Below are positions 30,218-40,743 of a stretch of 64,000 nt of DNA, piece after piece. The translations under genes and the position numbers were made by a program. Each line of letters begins with the position of its first letter. Position 1 is the stretch's first letter. Under the pieces are notes generated by a model. That model saw only the letters and a program-made list of their open reading frames with translations. It ran no database searches and was not told the origin of the DNA. Where the stretch lies: the NCBI GenBank assembly GCA_036924285.1, contig JAYKYS010000002.1:6510001-6574000 (forward strand), written 5' to 3'. Origin of the DNA: Asterella californica (taxonomy: Eukaryota > Streptophyta > Marchantiopsida > Marchantiales > Aytoniaceae).

Positions 30218-32176
30218 TTGACGTCATGTGGATCAGTGTGTTATAGGAAGGTTGAGAATCTGAAGAGGTTTGAGAGGCAACATGTGAAGTGTGTACAGAA
30301 GTCTTTGTGGGACAGTGGAGAGTTAGCAGGAGATGAATACATATCTGGAGTGTTTGAAGAGCAGTATTTGGTAGATACTATAGGGGAGTTGAAATCTATA
30401 GTAGAAAGTTCTATAGATGATGTAGATAGAGTGGTGAGAGTGAGCTCCAAGGAGCTTTATGATGTAATTGATAAGTTTATAGATCGGCAAGAGGTGTATG
30501 TGGAGACCAAGTACAAGTCAGTGACAAAGAAAGTCAAACCAGTGGCTTTGCCTTTACCACTCGATTACAATCAGAAGATGGAGCAAGCTGCACGAGAGCC
30601 GACGCTCAGAGGACCGAGAAGAATTGGGCACCAGTTCACAGAAACAACACTGAAGGAGCTGAGGATTGGAGGTGATGGATTTCTTACTGAGCAAGAGAAG
30701 AAGAGCTTCAGGGAGATGCTATCTAGGCATGATAAGGCGTTTGCATTTGAGTCACATGAAGTAGGATGTGTAGATCCAAGTGTAGTTGCACCTATGGTAA
30801 TCTTTACTATACCGCATGTGCCTTGGAATCTACGTCCTATCCCTGTGCCTAGAGCTCATCTGCCAAAGCTGATAGACTTGCTCAATGAGAGAATTAGGAT
30901 GGGTATCTTGGAACCATCTATAGCTCCCTATTCTAGCAGATGGTTTACTGTTCCGAAGAAAAGTGGAGCTTTGAGATTCATTCAAGATATGCAGCCAGTT
31001 AACAAGGTAACTATCAGAAATATGGGTATAGGATCTATTGTAGACGAGTTTGCAGAGGCTTTTGCTGGTCGTGCTATCTATTCGATGGGAGACTTATATT
31101 CAAGTTATGATCAGTTTCAATTATCCTCTGAAAGTAGAGACTTGACTACAATGAGGACACCTTTAGGGTTACTAAGGATGTGCACCTTACCGCAAGGTGC
31201 TACCAATTCGGTAGCACATATGATGAATGGCATGAACAAAGTTTTGAGGGACTTCATTCCTGAAAAAACTATGCCATTCCTTGATGATGTGCCGATCAAA
31301 AGATGTGCTGAGGAGGAGAAGAATGAGGTAATGGATCAGAGGGGGTGCCGTAAGTTTGTTGCAGATCACATAGCTGACTGTGATAAGATACTGAGTCGAC
31401 TGGAGGAGGTTCATTTGACTTTATCAGGAGCAAAGTCTGTATTTGGAGAACAAGAGGTGTTGATTGTGGGGCACCTATGTGGATCTTATGGTCGGAAACC
31501 TTGTCCAAACAAGGTTGATGCCATTCGAAGGATGAAGGAGACATGTGGATCAGTTACCGAGGTGAGAAGGTTTCTAGGTGCATGTGTGTTTTATCATATA
31601 TGGATTCCGCACTTTGCACATGTAGCAGATCCGTTGTACAAGTTGTTGAGGAAAGGGCAAAGATTTCAGTGGCAAGAGGAGCAGAGCGAGTCTATGAGGA
31701 AGTTGAAAGATCTTTTGGCTTCACCACCAACTCTACGGAAGGTAACATATGAGTTGGGCAGATCTGTTATCCTTACTGTTGATACTAGTCCTATTGGCAT
31801 TGCATGGGCTGTAGGACAAGACGATGAGGATAGAAATAGATATGTGGTGCGTTTTGGAGCTAAGGTGTTAAGTTCACGACAGAGAGACTACCCTCAGGTC
31901 AAGAGAGAGCTATGGGGAGTAGTTACTGCGATGAAGAGTGATAAGGAATACTTGATAGGAGCATCTGTGATTGTGGAGACAGATTGTTTACCTCTCTTGA
32001 GAATGATCACTAGCTGTGCACCTCCAGATATTGCTATGTTGAGGTGGATAGTATATATCAAGCCCTTGAACCCAGAGTTTAGACATATTGTAGGAAAAGA
32101 CAATCTTGTGGCAGATATGTTATCAAGGGCTAGGTATTACGATGAGAAGGAAATGATAGATGACCAGAGGATGTGA
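30218..32176 (+). CDS. pol: Element F reverse transcriptase-RNase H (open, separated from integrase)
   Basis: 652 open codons. RT at about 195-420, with Asp292 in the Y-S-M-G-D-L-Y-S-S-Y block, L-P-Q-G-A-T-N-S-V-A at about 324-333 and the F-L-D-D box at 354-357. RNase H follows, with V-D-T-S-P, K-R-E-L-W-G, E-T-D-C-L and V-A-D-M-L-S-R blocks, so all acidic residues are present. L-P-Q-G-A-T-N-S-V-A in place of the usual M-P-F-G-L-x-N-A-P sets this group apart from A and B. It ends at TGA 32174-32176, whereas C continues in frame. The first codons may not be the natural start. Confidence 0.85.
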   Translation: MTSCGSVCYRKVENLKRFERQHVKCVQKSLWDSGELAGDEYISGVFEEQYLVDTIGELKSIVESSIDDVDRVVRVSSKELYDVIDKFIDRQEVYVETKYKSVTKKVKPVALPLPLDYNQKMEQAAREPTLRGPRRIGHQFTETTLKELRIGGDGFLTEQEKKSFREMLSRHDKAFAFESHEVGCVDPSVVAPMVIFTIPHVPWNLRPIPVPRAHLPKLIDLLNERIRMGILEPSIAPYSSRWFTVPKKSGALRFIQDMQPVNKVTIRNMGIGSIVDEFAEAFAGRAIYSMGDLYSSYDQFQLSSESRDLTTMRTPLGLLRMCTLPQGATNSVAHMMNGMNKVLRDFIPEKTMPFLDDVPIKRCAEEEKNEVMDQRGCRKFVADHIADCDKILSRLEEVHLTLSGAKSVFGEQEVLIVGHLCGSYGRKPCPNKVDAIRRMKETCGSVTEVRRFLGACVFYHIWIPHFAHVADPLYKLLRKGQRFQWQEEQSESMRKLKDLLASPPTLRKVTYELGRSVILTVDTSPIGIAWAVGQDDEDRNRYVVRFGAKVLSSRQRDYPQVKRELWGVVTAMKSDKEYLIGASVIVETDCLPLLRMITSCAPPDIAMLRWIVYIKPLNPEFRHIVGKDNLVADMLSRARYYDEKEMIDDQRM

Positions 32177-32274
32177 GAACAGAGTTCTATTCTAGTGTTC
32201 TTGCTAGAAGAGATAGAAGCTATTTTGCAGCCCCGTTGGAGTTTTTTGAGGAAACTGTGTATGATGGCGAGTAG

Positions 32275-33621
32275 TTGGATCTTGGGCGCTATTTAAGTTC
32301 ACTGGAAAGGCAGGAAGGCTGGTCTGATGCAGATTTCAAGAGGATCCGTAGAACAGCTTATGGTTACTTTTTACATGAAGGACATCTATGGAAGCGCCCT
32401 AAGCTACAAGGAGGTATACCGCAGCGGGTAGTATGTGACTTGGAATTGCAGCAGAAGCTGATCAAGGAGTTCCATGAGAGTTTATGGGCTGGTCATAGAG
32501 GAGTTTGGGCTACATTTGCCAAGATGAAGGAAAAGTATTGGTGGAAGGGTATGTATAAGGATGTAGTACAGTTTGTTTCATCCTGTATACCCTGCCAGAT
32601 GTACTCCAATGTACGTCATCGTGATGGATTGCATCCTACTTATCCTTTAGCCATTCATTATAAATGGGTAGCTGATCTGGTAACTATGCCATTTGGACTT
32701 GGACAAATGAGGTATCTAGTCTTGGCTAGAGAAGATCTATCTAACCAAGTCGAAGGCCGTGCTCTGAGGACGAAGACCACTGCTAGTGTCTGCCGCTTTC
32801 TACTTGAAGATGTTATTTGTAGGTATGGGTGTGTGGGAAAGATCACTACAGATAGGGGTGAGCTGGATGCACAAGAAGCAGTTGAGTTCTTCAAGCGATT
32901 GGGAATCAAGTTGGCGTTAACCACTGCTTACAATCCTGAAGGGAATGGCAAGAGCGAAAGAGGTCATCCGTCAATCATCAAAGCTTTGGTAAAAGCTTGC
33001 AAGGGTAAGATCCGTGAATGGCCTAGACTGCTACCATTTGCTTTGTGGGCAGATCGTACAACTCATAGTACCGTTACAGGTTACATGCCAGCAGAGTTGA
33101 TACTAGGGCAAAAACCTGTGATGCCAATTGAGGAGGTTGTGCCTACTTGGAATGTTTTGCCATGGGAAGATGGTAGAAGTACGGAGGATCTTCTTGCATT
33201 AAGGATCCAGCAGTTAGAACGAAGACTTGAGGATGTTGCCAAAGCTGTGGAAAAGTTAAAGACTGCTAGAGAGAGAAACAAAGACAGATTTGATAGAATG
33301 CATAGATTACGACCCAAACCAGTTAAGGAAGGTGATTGGGTGTTAGTCTATGATAGTAGTATTGATAATCAGCACAGCGTTATCAGAAAGTTTTCCAAGA
33401 GATGGTTCGGACCTTATGTGGTGTTAGAAGTTTATGATAATGCCACATACTCTTTGAGAGAGTTAGATGGTGCAGTGCTCAAGATACCAGTCGCAGGGAA
33501 GAGAATCAAGCTCTTTAGAAGGAAAGGAGACGACCAGAACATTGCAGAGCTTACTGAGGATGAAGCTGAAGACTCAATGGAGGTTGAAGATGAATTTGAA
33601 GCTGAAGCTAAAGAGTCTTGA
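32275..33621 (+). CDS. pol: Element F integrase (open)
   Basis: 448 codons after a TAG at 32272. Zinc region His67, His74, Cys104, Cys107. Catalytic Asp134, Asp193 and Glu228 (D-X34-E). A-D-R-T-T and L-I-L-G-Q-K-P blocks follow, then a C-terminal module W-F-G-P-Y-V-V with V-L-V-Y-D, and an acidic tail. About 100 bp between RNase H and this frame are out of register, so the polyprotein is broken here although the catalytic domains remain. Confidence 0.85.
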   Translation: MDLGRYLSSLERQEGWSDADFKRIRRTAYGYFLHEGHLWKRPKLQGGIPQRVVCDLELQQKLIKEFHESLWAGHRGVWATFAKMKEKYWWKGMYKDVVQFVSSCIPCQMYSNVRHRDGLHPTYPLAIHYKWVADLVTMPFGLGQMRYLVLAREDLSNQVEGRALRTKTTASVCRFLLEDVICRYGCVGKITTDRGELDAQEAVEFFKRLGIKLALTTAYNPEGNGKSERGHPSIIKALVKACKGKIREWPRLLPFALWADRTTHSTVTGYMPAELILGQKPVMPIEEVVPTWNVLPWEDGRSTEDLLALRIQQLERRLEDVAKAVEKLKTARERNKDRFDRMHRLRPKPVKEGDWVLVYDSSIDNQHSVIRKFSKRWFGPYVVLEVYDNATYSLRELDGAVLKIPVAGKRIKLFRRKGDDQNIAELTEDEAEDSMEVEDEFEAEAKES

Positions 33622-33651
33622 TCTGGGTCTGGCACATATCGGAGGATGTGC

Positions 33652-33669
33652 AGGTTCAGAGGAGGTGGA
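33652..33669 (+). other. Polypurine tract of element F
   Basis: AGGTTCAGAGGAGGTGGA directly before the 3' LTR. C and D have AGGTTTGGAGGGGGTAGA-type tracts at the same place. Confidence 0.7.
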
Positions 33670-35037
33670 TGTCGCGCCATTTGGCGGCTACATGCTTGAC
33701 TTCTACTCCGACGCTTAGGTTTGGTAGTTCTAGAAGTTAGCTCATATTACTTCTAGTCCTTTATGTATATGTTTGACACCTTTGCATACGGTGTTAACAC
33801 TATTTTGAGTCCTAGTAGGCTGATAGTATGTTAGTTATTTTGTTCAAGCATTTGTGCGCTTGTGCAAGTAACTTCTTATTTGTCTATGAAGTTCAATGTA
33901 CATAACTTAGGGTTTCCATGCTGATAGGGGTTTGAGCTCATGGGTTGTACTTACTTGTCGCCCATGCACGCTTTCTAGCTAATTTAAGTTATTTTTCAAG
34001 GCTATGTGTCATTTTAGGTAGTTTAAGTTTTACGCTGGCACTCTAGGGGGCTTGACGTGGTAGCCTATGAGTGTAGATAAGTTACCAGGTAGTTTAAGGC
34101 ACAAAAGGACAGTCAAGTGGAGCTATGAACTCCCATTGGTCCATTTTTTTCTTTTGTAAAACTCTAAGAAACAGAGCTCTAGAGTGGAGTTCGAGCATTT
34201 GGTGATGGATCTTCGAAATCAGAGAGGACAGGGAGATAGAGCTCGTTAAGCCAAGCACTGTCAGTGAAACTTTCGATCGATTTGAGGCAATAAAGATGAA
34301 GTTATGCCCAATTGAAGTTCGGATTATGTCAAAACTGCATCACTTTTGTTGATTTTGGGATTTTCAGTGTCACTTGCAGCAGAATTGAAGAAATCGCTTC
34401 AAAACTTCGTGGTTGCATTCTCTGCCAGCAGGGCTATGATTTCCCAAAAAGTTTCATATCGATTGAGTAACTGAGTAATTCAGGGCGGCCGCTGAAGCAG
34501 AGGGGGTCTGAAAAGCTCTTAATCTAGAGCAGCGACTTCAGAGGAGGAGATCTGGAGTTCTGTGTACATTCAGGAGTCCCAACTTCACAGGGATGTTCAG
34601 CATCCTGTAGACTTAAAATACTGTGAGAATATTTGAAATTCATCGAGCCAATTCTCTGTTCTAGGTCAGAATAGCTGTCTAGGTACCAGAAATTGCCATA
34701 ATTCTCGTACTCAGAACGTTTCTGTCAACATCTCGGTGCTAGAATTCAATCTCAGGCTGAAACTTCGTGTGTGTGTTCAGTAGTACCTCATTTACATGTA
34801 GGGGAAGTTTAGAAGTCTAAACCTTCATAGTTTTCCTCTCTTTGAGTGCCAAAGTTCACCGTCTAAACCTATTACTACTAGTGAGACCTAAATTTCGCTT
34901 TTTGAGCATATTAGAGGATCCTACACTCCTGTGTGAGTGTTTCTAGCTCCTGTTGTGACCTGAAAGTCAACCTCTTGAGTAAACAACCACAGCCAAAAGC
35001 CCGGCGCTTTCTTAGGTAGACGGATCACACTCCGATA
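33670..35037 (+). repeat. Element F 3' LTR
   Basis: 1368 bp, starting TGTCGCGCCATTTGGCGG and ending CTCCGATA. Single copy of the 117-bp unit. It is closer at its start to the solo LTR than to the 5' LTR. Confidence 0.92.
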
Positions 35038-35041
35038 CCGT

Positions 35042-35913
35042 CAAATTTGAAATCCACACTGGTCCTGTACTGGACAAGTTACTTGATGATCGAAGAGTCA
35101 ACTTAGCAAGAGCGCTCACAACTGCGGTACTTGCTCTGATATTCGGAAGATTTACTTCGGTCGAAGTGTCTTCAACTGGATGAACGTCGTTTCACCCTAC
35201 GTCGTGTTCCTTCTTGGGTGAAGACGAGGTGAAAGCCTCTTGACTTCGTAGCTTAAAGAGCGATACTCTTGGAGTACCTTGAGGTCTAAGATTCAGGATT
35301 TGAAGGACGGGTGATCCCAACGGCAACAATTCTCAAATTAATTCTTGTCCTCTTTGTTTCTTCAAGAGTTCTACAAAACTTGTGATCTCTGGCCCATGTT
35401 TAACGATCAGTTCCAAGACCGTTTCCGCTCTCGGATTTGGATCTTCTGCAAGAGAGGTTACAATATTGGATTCTGACTTATCAGAACTTGATGATGAAGA
35501 TTAGAATAGGTCCACCCTTCAAAGTGAAGGAGTTTCTTCTATATCAGTTTCTTCGTCTTCAGCTTGGATATCTTTGTCCTTTTGCGTCGATTCAAACAGA
35601 GACTCATGTAAACTTGTGGTCCTTGAAGGGAATGATAACCGTGAGACGTCTTTAGGCGAACTCTCTCCACTTCGTCCACTCGAGCTTGGAGATTCGATGT
35701 CACTCTTCTTCTTCCAGTATTTACGCTCGTCTTTCTCGTAACAAGTTCGTGGTGAAATAGGAACTGAGCTCCTTTCAAGCGAAGATGAAATTCCTTCAGA
35801 TAGATTTTTCACTTCCTGCCACTTCTGAACTGCTTGACGTCTTCACTCCTTCGTGGTCTCTTTCTGGCGTTGAACTTCTTCCAACAGTTGTTCAGGAACC
35901 AATCTTCTTTTCA
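35042..35913 (-). pseudogene. gag: B' gag, early part, inverted
   Basis: Homologous to about 9985-10870 of B on the - strand, between the insertion points of F and C. It includes the end of the N-terminal ORF, the in-frame UGA at 35519-35521 shared with B, and the start of the main gag. Further stops (for example a TAA a few codons after the UGA) show it is decayed. Confidence 0.85.
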
Positions 35914-36282
35914 GCGCTGTCGTGGCGAGAGTCTTTCTTGGGGAGGGCGGACCTCCTGACTGTGATAGATCAGAGAGAAATGATCAGAAAGGAAGATAGG
36001 TCGCTGCAGACGATGAAATCTCAAAAACACTGTCTCTTGTGCCCACCAATTGCAAACAAACACTCAAGCACTCACTCAGGTACACAAATATATCTCTCCG
36101 GAGTAGAAATGGCTTTATTTCAGTGTCAACTGCTTCATTGTTAAGAAAATATCTCTCTCCTCCTCTCCTAAGTACTTCTCAGCTGAAAATTCCAAGGAAT
36201 TTGATCTTACGACAACCAAAGCCTTGTCAAAAATGATCTCCTTCCAATAAACCACCTCTGTCCGTTCAATTCTACTCAATTC

Positions 36283-36545
36283 TGGAAAAATCGATCCTCA
36301 CTCAGCCTCCAAGCTTCTCAGCGTCTCCTCTCCTCAATCCACTCAAAATCTGTCAGAAAAATCGATCTCCACTCAGCCTCCAAGCTTCTCAGCGTCTCCT
36401 CTCCTCAATCCTCTCAATTATGGCAGAAAAATCGATCCCCCACTCAGCCTCCAAGCTTCTCAGCGTCTCCTCTCCTCAATCCTCTCAATTCTGGCAGAAA
36501 AATCGATCCCCCACTCAGCCTCCAAGCTTCTCAGCGTCCCCTCTC
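36283..36545. repeat. Minisatellite in the C LTR, about 60-bp unit, four copies
   Basis: Each unit contains AAAAATCGATC, CACTCAGCC and CCAAGCTTCTCAGCGTC. The same four units occur in the other LTR at about 44401-44660, with small differences in the spacer (TCTGG, TCTGTC, TATGGC). Confidence 0.85.
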
Positions 36546-36917
36546 CTCAATCCCTAATTCTGCTCCTTTTTCCTCCTTCCGCCTCCGTTCTCTCAGAAAA
36601 CTCCTTTGAAAAAGTGTCCCCGATCTCCAGCCGCCGCAGGTATTAAACCTAAAAGTTAAGGCCCCTGCTTAAGCTGCCCCCCTGCTGTCCTTATAAGTGC
36701 AGTCACTTATCACAAGCAGGGCCCTAGCTTAAGCTGCCCCCCTGCTGTCCTTATGCGTACAGAGCATTTTTTACAAAGTTGGCCCCTTTTTAACACAAGT
36801 TTCACAGTTGTCTCCACAAACTCTACCCCTACACTAATAAAGGTTCACATAACCTCATTCTTCATCCCAAGCCTACTCGACGATTATTTAACTATTTAAC
36901 AAAAGTTTCCTGTGCTC

Positions 36918-37255
36918 TTGATGCCATCCTGAATATACTATAAGCCATCCAATGTAGGCCGAAGCCCCTACACTTATGAGGCTGCCCCACAGGGCTTACA
37001 GCCCCCCCATATGCGCACCAGGTATCTCCCATAGTATATTCAGGATGGCATGCGGAGGCTTAGGCCAGGAAGCCCACGATTAAGGGAGATACCGGTCTCC
37101 CGCCCCTAGGTATACAGGACATGGCTGAATACCCAACATAGACTCCCATCCGGGAGGCCAACATGCCAGAATAGGAACCAGAGGCCAGGAGGGATTGATC
37201 CTGAGACCACTTCCCTCCTAGGCAGGCGCCCTATCACTGGGATGGCCTCTAGTTC
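36918..37255 (-). repeat. tRNA-like, SINE-type sequence inside the C LTR
   Basis: On the - strand, ATCCCAGTGATAGGGCGCC (37225-37243) resembles a tRNA D-arm with an A box, and GGATCAATCC (37192-37201) resembles a B box, spaced about 30 bp apart as in tRNA-derived SINEs. It is followed by unrelated sequence ending in a 20-bp inverted repeat (ATGCCATCCTGAATATACTA near 36920 and its complement near 37036). The copy is also in the other LTR (about 45040-45385), so it was in the LTR before this insertion. Resemblance only; Pol III activity is not shown. Confidence 0.5.
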
Positions 37256-37749
37256 CTTTCTAAAAGGATTTAAACTTTGTACATATGCTTTTACTGTAGA
37301 AATCTTCCTGCAAAGTCTTTACTAGCCTTTTTTGTGCAAACTCCTCTATACAACTCCATTTTTAATGAACAAGGAGTCAAAACTATAGTATTCAGGAACA
37401 CCTACACACCCACGCTATCAGATTCTCAGTTCGAGTCTCGAGCCAGAATCGACGGATTTCCCTCTTTCACATATTTCACAGCCTAAAACTCGTACTAACT
37501 ATTACTTAAAACACTTTCTGTCAAAACTAGAAGCATGAGGTCGCTCTCCTCGTCGTGCTTTACATCCTGGTGTCTTTCGACTCCCTTAGGGGTGATACTC
37601 CAACCCAAGCTAGGGGGCAGCTTATCAAGCATGACCCCAGCTTAGCTCCTGCCTAGCTTGTTAAGCTGCAGGGCAGCTTCCTTTACACAACAAAGAAAAG
37701 ATCTCTTTGCAACTAGTTTTCATTGTACAGACCCATGTACAACACGACA

Positions 37750-37768
37750 TTCACCCCCTCCAAACCTG
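37750..37768 (-). other. Polypurine tract of element C
   Basis: On the - strand CAGGTTTGGAGGGGGTGAA abuts the 3' LTR. Confidence 0.75.
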
Positions 37769-37863
37769 CACATCCTCTGATATGTGCCAATCCGTCATCG
37801 ATCCTCGTGGTCCTCCAAATCGTCTTCGCTCTCTTCGACCGCCTCAGAAAGGTCTTCATTTGC

Positions 37864-40527
37864 TCATGTCTGCTCTGAACCTAAGAACTCAGCTAACTCC
37901 ACAGTCTCCCCTCTCTTTTTGAATAACTTCACTCGTTTCCCAGCAACTGGAAGCCTTAAGGGCGTGCCATCTAGCTCTTGCAAGGAATAAGTAGCATTCT
38001 GATGTACATCAGAGACAAGGTACGGGCCAAACCACCTTCTCGAAAACTTTCGAACTGTAGAGTGTTGGTTCTCCAATGTGCTGTCGTATACCAACACCCA
38101 ATCTCCAACTTGTATCGGTTTTGGCCGAAGTCTATGAGTCTTATCAAACCTCTCCTTGTTCCCAAGTCGAGCCGCCTTCAGCCGGAGCTGCGCTTCAGCG
38201 AGATCCTCCTCTCTACATTCTAGCTGTCTGATTCGTAGTGAGAGAAGTTGCACACGGTCCACATTGTCCTCCCATGGCAAGGTAGCCCAGGTAGGAAAGT
38301 CTTCTTCTGCTGGCATCATCGGTTTCTGCCCTAACATCAACTCAACAGGCATGTACCCTGTAGTCGAACAATGAGTTGTTCTATCTGCCCATAAAGCAAA
38401 AGGGAGTAACCTAGGCCACTCTCTATGCTTACCATCACACGCCTTCACCAAAGCCTGAACTATCGATGGATGTCCTCGCTCGCTCTTGCCAATCCCTTCT
38501 GGATTCATCGCAGTAGTAAGCTTGAGCTTCACACCATATCGAGCAAAAAACTCTTTCGCTTCCGTACCCCGTAGTTCTCCCCTATCTGCCCGTAGCCTTC
38601 CTACAGACCCATACCTACAGATAATATCTTCAAGAACAAACTTACATATCCCCTCTGTGGTCTTCGTCCTCAAAGCTCGCCCTTCTACAAAGTTGGAGAG
38701 ATCCTCACGAGCCAGAACCAAATATCGCATGCCCCATAACCCCAGAGGCATCACCACTAAGTCGAGAACCCACTGAAAGTGAATGCAAGGCGGATAAGTT
38801 GGCACGAGACCATCCCTGTACCGCATCTTTGAATAGAACTGGCAATGCAAGCAGGAGCTGACGTAGTTCACCACATCCTGATACAGACCTTTCCACCAGT
38901 ACCTCTCCTTCAACTTGGTGTAGGTAGCCCAAATCCCTCGATGTCCGGCCCACAAAGTATCATGGAACTCCTTCATTAGTTGTTGCTTAGTCTGCAGATC
39001 GTCCACTACTCGTATGAACATTCCATCTCTCCTCTGCGGCCGTCTCCAAAGATACCCATCATGCAGAAGATAGTTGTAAGCTTGTTTCCTTATCTCTCTG
39101 AACTCAACCTTGCTCCACCTCTCTTGCCTCTCCAACAAGCTCAGATAATATCCTATGTCACGAAGTCTACCTGTGTAAAGCTCCTCTCTAAACATCAACG
39201 GCTCCAAGTTTGCAGCCCGTCGATTAACCTGACACTGAGCATCCTGTCTCTCTTCTTCCTCAGCTTCTGAAATCATGGCATCCTCATCCACAAATCGAGC
39301 CCTTGACAACATATCTGCAACCATATTCTCCTTTCCTTTTATATGCTTCAGCTCTGGATTCAAGCTTCTAATATAGGCAATCCAACGTAACATTGCTATG
39401 TCTGGCGTGGTACAGTTGGATATCATGCCTAGTAGAGGTAGACAATCCGTTTCCAGGACTACATGAGCACCAATCAGAAACTCACGGTCTGTCTTCATCG
39501 CTGTCACCGCTCCCCATAATTCACGCTTCACTTGAGGATAATCTCGTTGCCTGTCTGTCAAGATCCTAGCTCCAAACCTAGAGGTAAGCCGCAATCCATC
39601 CGCATCATCTTGACCTATCGCCCAGCCAATCGCCTTTGGGCTAGTATCTACTGTGACAATGACAGGTCTCCCACACCCGTAGTCTACTCTTCTCAAAACA
39701 TGCGGAGACTGTAGAACCTCCTTCAGTCTATTCATAGCTTCTCGATGGACTGAGGTCCATATAAACCTCTTACTCTTTCTCAATAATGCATACAAAGGCT
39801 CAGCAACATGAGCATAATGAGGAATGGATAAGCGATAAAATACACAAGCACCTAGAAAGCGTCGAACCTCTGTGATGTTCTTACAGTCTGCCATCCTAGC
39901 TATAGCTTCAACCTTCTCGGGATTCGGTCGTCTTCCAAAAGCGCCACACAGATGTCCAACCACTAAAATCTCAGACACACCAAACTTGGACTTAGCTCCT
40001 GACAGGGTGAGATGTACCTCCTCCAGACGAGTCAAGATACGTTCTACATCCCTGATATGATCCGCAACAAACCTTTTACATCCATTCGCAAGTACTGCTT
40101 CATCCTTGTCTTCAACCGCGCAACCCTTTATAGGAATATCATCTAGAAATGGAATGGTAACATCAGGCACAAACTCCCTTAGTACCTTATGAATCGCATT
40201 CTGCATATGAGCCACCGAGTTCGTCGCTCCTTGTGGAAGAGTACACATCCGCATCAATCCCAGGGGCGTACGCATAGTAGTTAAATCTCTACTCTCCACA
40301 GCCAGCTGGAACTGATCATAACCAGAATATAGATCTCCTATTGAATAGATAGCTCTCCCTGCAAATGCCTCTGCTACCTCTTCAATCACAGGACCCGTCC
40401 CAACGTTACGAATGGTTACGTTATTCGCAGGCTGTAGGTCTTGAATAAAACGCAAAGCTCCTGACTTCTTGGGCACAGTGAACCACCTGCTAGAATATGG
40501 CCCCATAGACGGCTCAAGTATCCCCAT
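37864..40527 (-). CDS. pol: RT-RNase H-integrase of element C
   Basis: 887 open codons. RT begins just before Y-S-S-R-W-F, has L-P-Q-G-A-T-N-S-V-A at about 97-106 and the F-L-D-D box at 127-130. RNase H shows V-D-T-S-P, K-R-E-L-W-G, E-T-D-C-L and V-A-D-M-L-S-R-A. Integrase has the H-D-T-L-W-A-G-H and C-L-H-C zinc region, then D-L-V, A-D-R-G-E-L and N-P-E-G-I-G-K-S-E catalytic blocks and a W-F-G-P-Y-L-V C-terminal module. The frame is closed upstream by a single TAG (40528-40530), where F has an Arg codon. Apart from that stop this would be a continuous pol. Confidence 0.9.
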   Translation of the reverse strand: MGILEPSMGPYSSRWFTVPKKSGALRFIQDLQPANNVTIRNVGTGPVIEEVAEAFAGRAIYSIGDLYSGYDQFQLAVESRDLTTMRTPLGLMRMCTLPQGATNSVAHMQNAIHKVLREFVPDVTIPFLDDIPIKGCAVEDKDEAVLANGCKRFVADHIRDVERILTRLEEVHLTLSGAKSKFGVSEILVVGHLCGAFGRRPNPEKVEAIARMADCKNITEVRRFLGACVFYRLSIPHYAHVAEPLYALLRKSKRFIWTSVHREAMNRLKEVLQSPHVLRRVDYGCGRPVIVTVDTSPKAIGWAIGQDDADGLRLTSRFGARILTDRQRDYPQVKRELWGAVTAMKTDREFLIGAHVVLETDCLPLLGMISNCTTPDIAMLRWIAYIRSLNPELKHIKGKENMVADMLSRARFVDEDAMISEAEEEERQDAQCQVNRRAANLEPLMFREELYTGRLRDIGYYLSLLERQERWSKVEFREIRKQAYNYLLHDGYLWRRPQRRDGMFIRVVDDLQTKQQLMKEFHDTLWAGHRGIWATYTKLKERYWWKGLYQDVVNYVSSCLHCQFYSKMRYRDGLVPTYPPCIHFQWVLDLVVMPLGLWGMRYLVLAREDLSNFVEGRALRTKTTEGICKFVLEDIICRYGSVGRLRADRGELRGTEAKEFFARYGVKLKLTTAMNPEGIGKSERGHPSIVQALVKACDGKHREWPRLLPFALWADRTTHCSTTGYMPVELMLGQKPMMPAEEDFPTWATLPWEDNVDRVQLLSLRIRQLECREEDLAEAQLRLKAARLGNKERFDKTHRLRPKPIQVGDWVLVYDSTLENQHSTVRKFSRRWFGPYLVSDVHQNATYSLQELDGTPLRLPVAGKRVKLFKKRGETVELAEFLGSEQT

Positions 40528-40743
40528 CTATACCTTCTCCTTCAACAACTCGATGAGTTTAGGCAATAAAGCACGAGGAACTGGGATCGGTTTCAGGTCC
40601 CAAGGCACATGAGGGATTGTGAATATAACCATAGGCGCTATAACCTGCGGGTCCACACAACCTATCTCCTCTGCTGAAAAAGAGAATGCTTTACCATGCT
40701 TTACTACCATCTGTTCAAACACTGTCTTCTCGACCTCTGTCAA
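40528..40743 (-). pseudogene. Element C RT N-terminal piece, between two breaks
   Basis: 71 codons matching F around V-A-P-M-V-I-F-T-I-P-H-V-P-W and the P-R-A-x-L-P-K-L-I block. It ends at TAG 40528-40530 and starts where a run of seven G (on the - strand) shifts the frame near 40752-40758. Confidence 0.75.

Larger units (their letters stand above)
24853..35037 (+). mobile_element. Element F: decayed gypsy element of the C/D/F group inserted in B' gag
   Basis: 10185 bp with LTRs 24853-26342 and 33670-35037, flanked by CCGT (24849-24852 and 35038-35041). The 3' LTR ends TA where the family ends CA, a C-to-T change. The internal region holds gag, protease, RT-RNase H and integrase on the + strand, broken by several stops and frameshifts. 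A solo LTR of the same family (26728-28100) sits in gag in the opposite direction. F lies in the opposite direction to the gag it interrupts. Confidence 0.92.
35918..37749 (-). repeat. Element C 3' LTR
   Basis: 1832 bp. It contains a minisatellite (about 36283-36545), a direct repeat around 36663-36760 (GCTTAAGCTGCCCCCCTGCTG twice), and a tRNA-like SINE-type segment (about 36918-37255). No ORF of note. Confidence 0.93.

Noticed and set aside
36283..36545. CRISPR-like array
   Set aside because: Units of about 60 bp repeat almost completely, with no unique spacers, and lie in an LTR.
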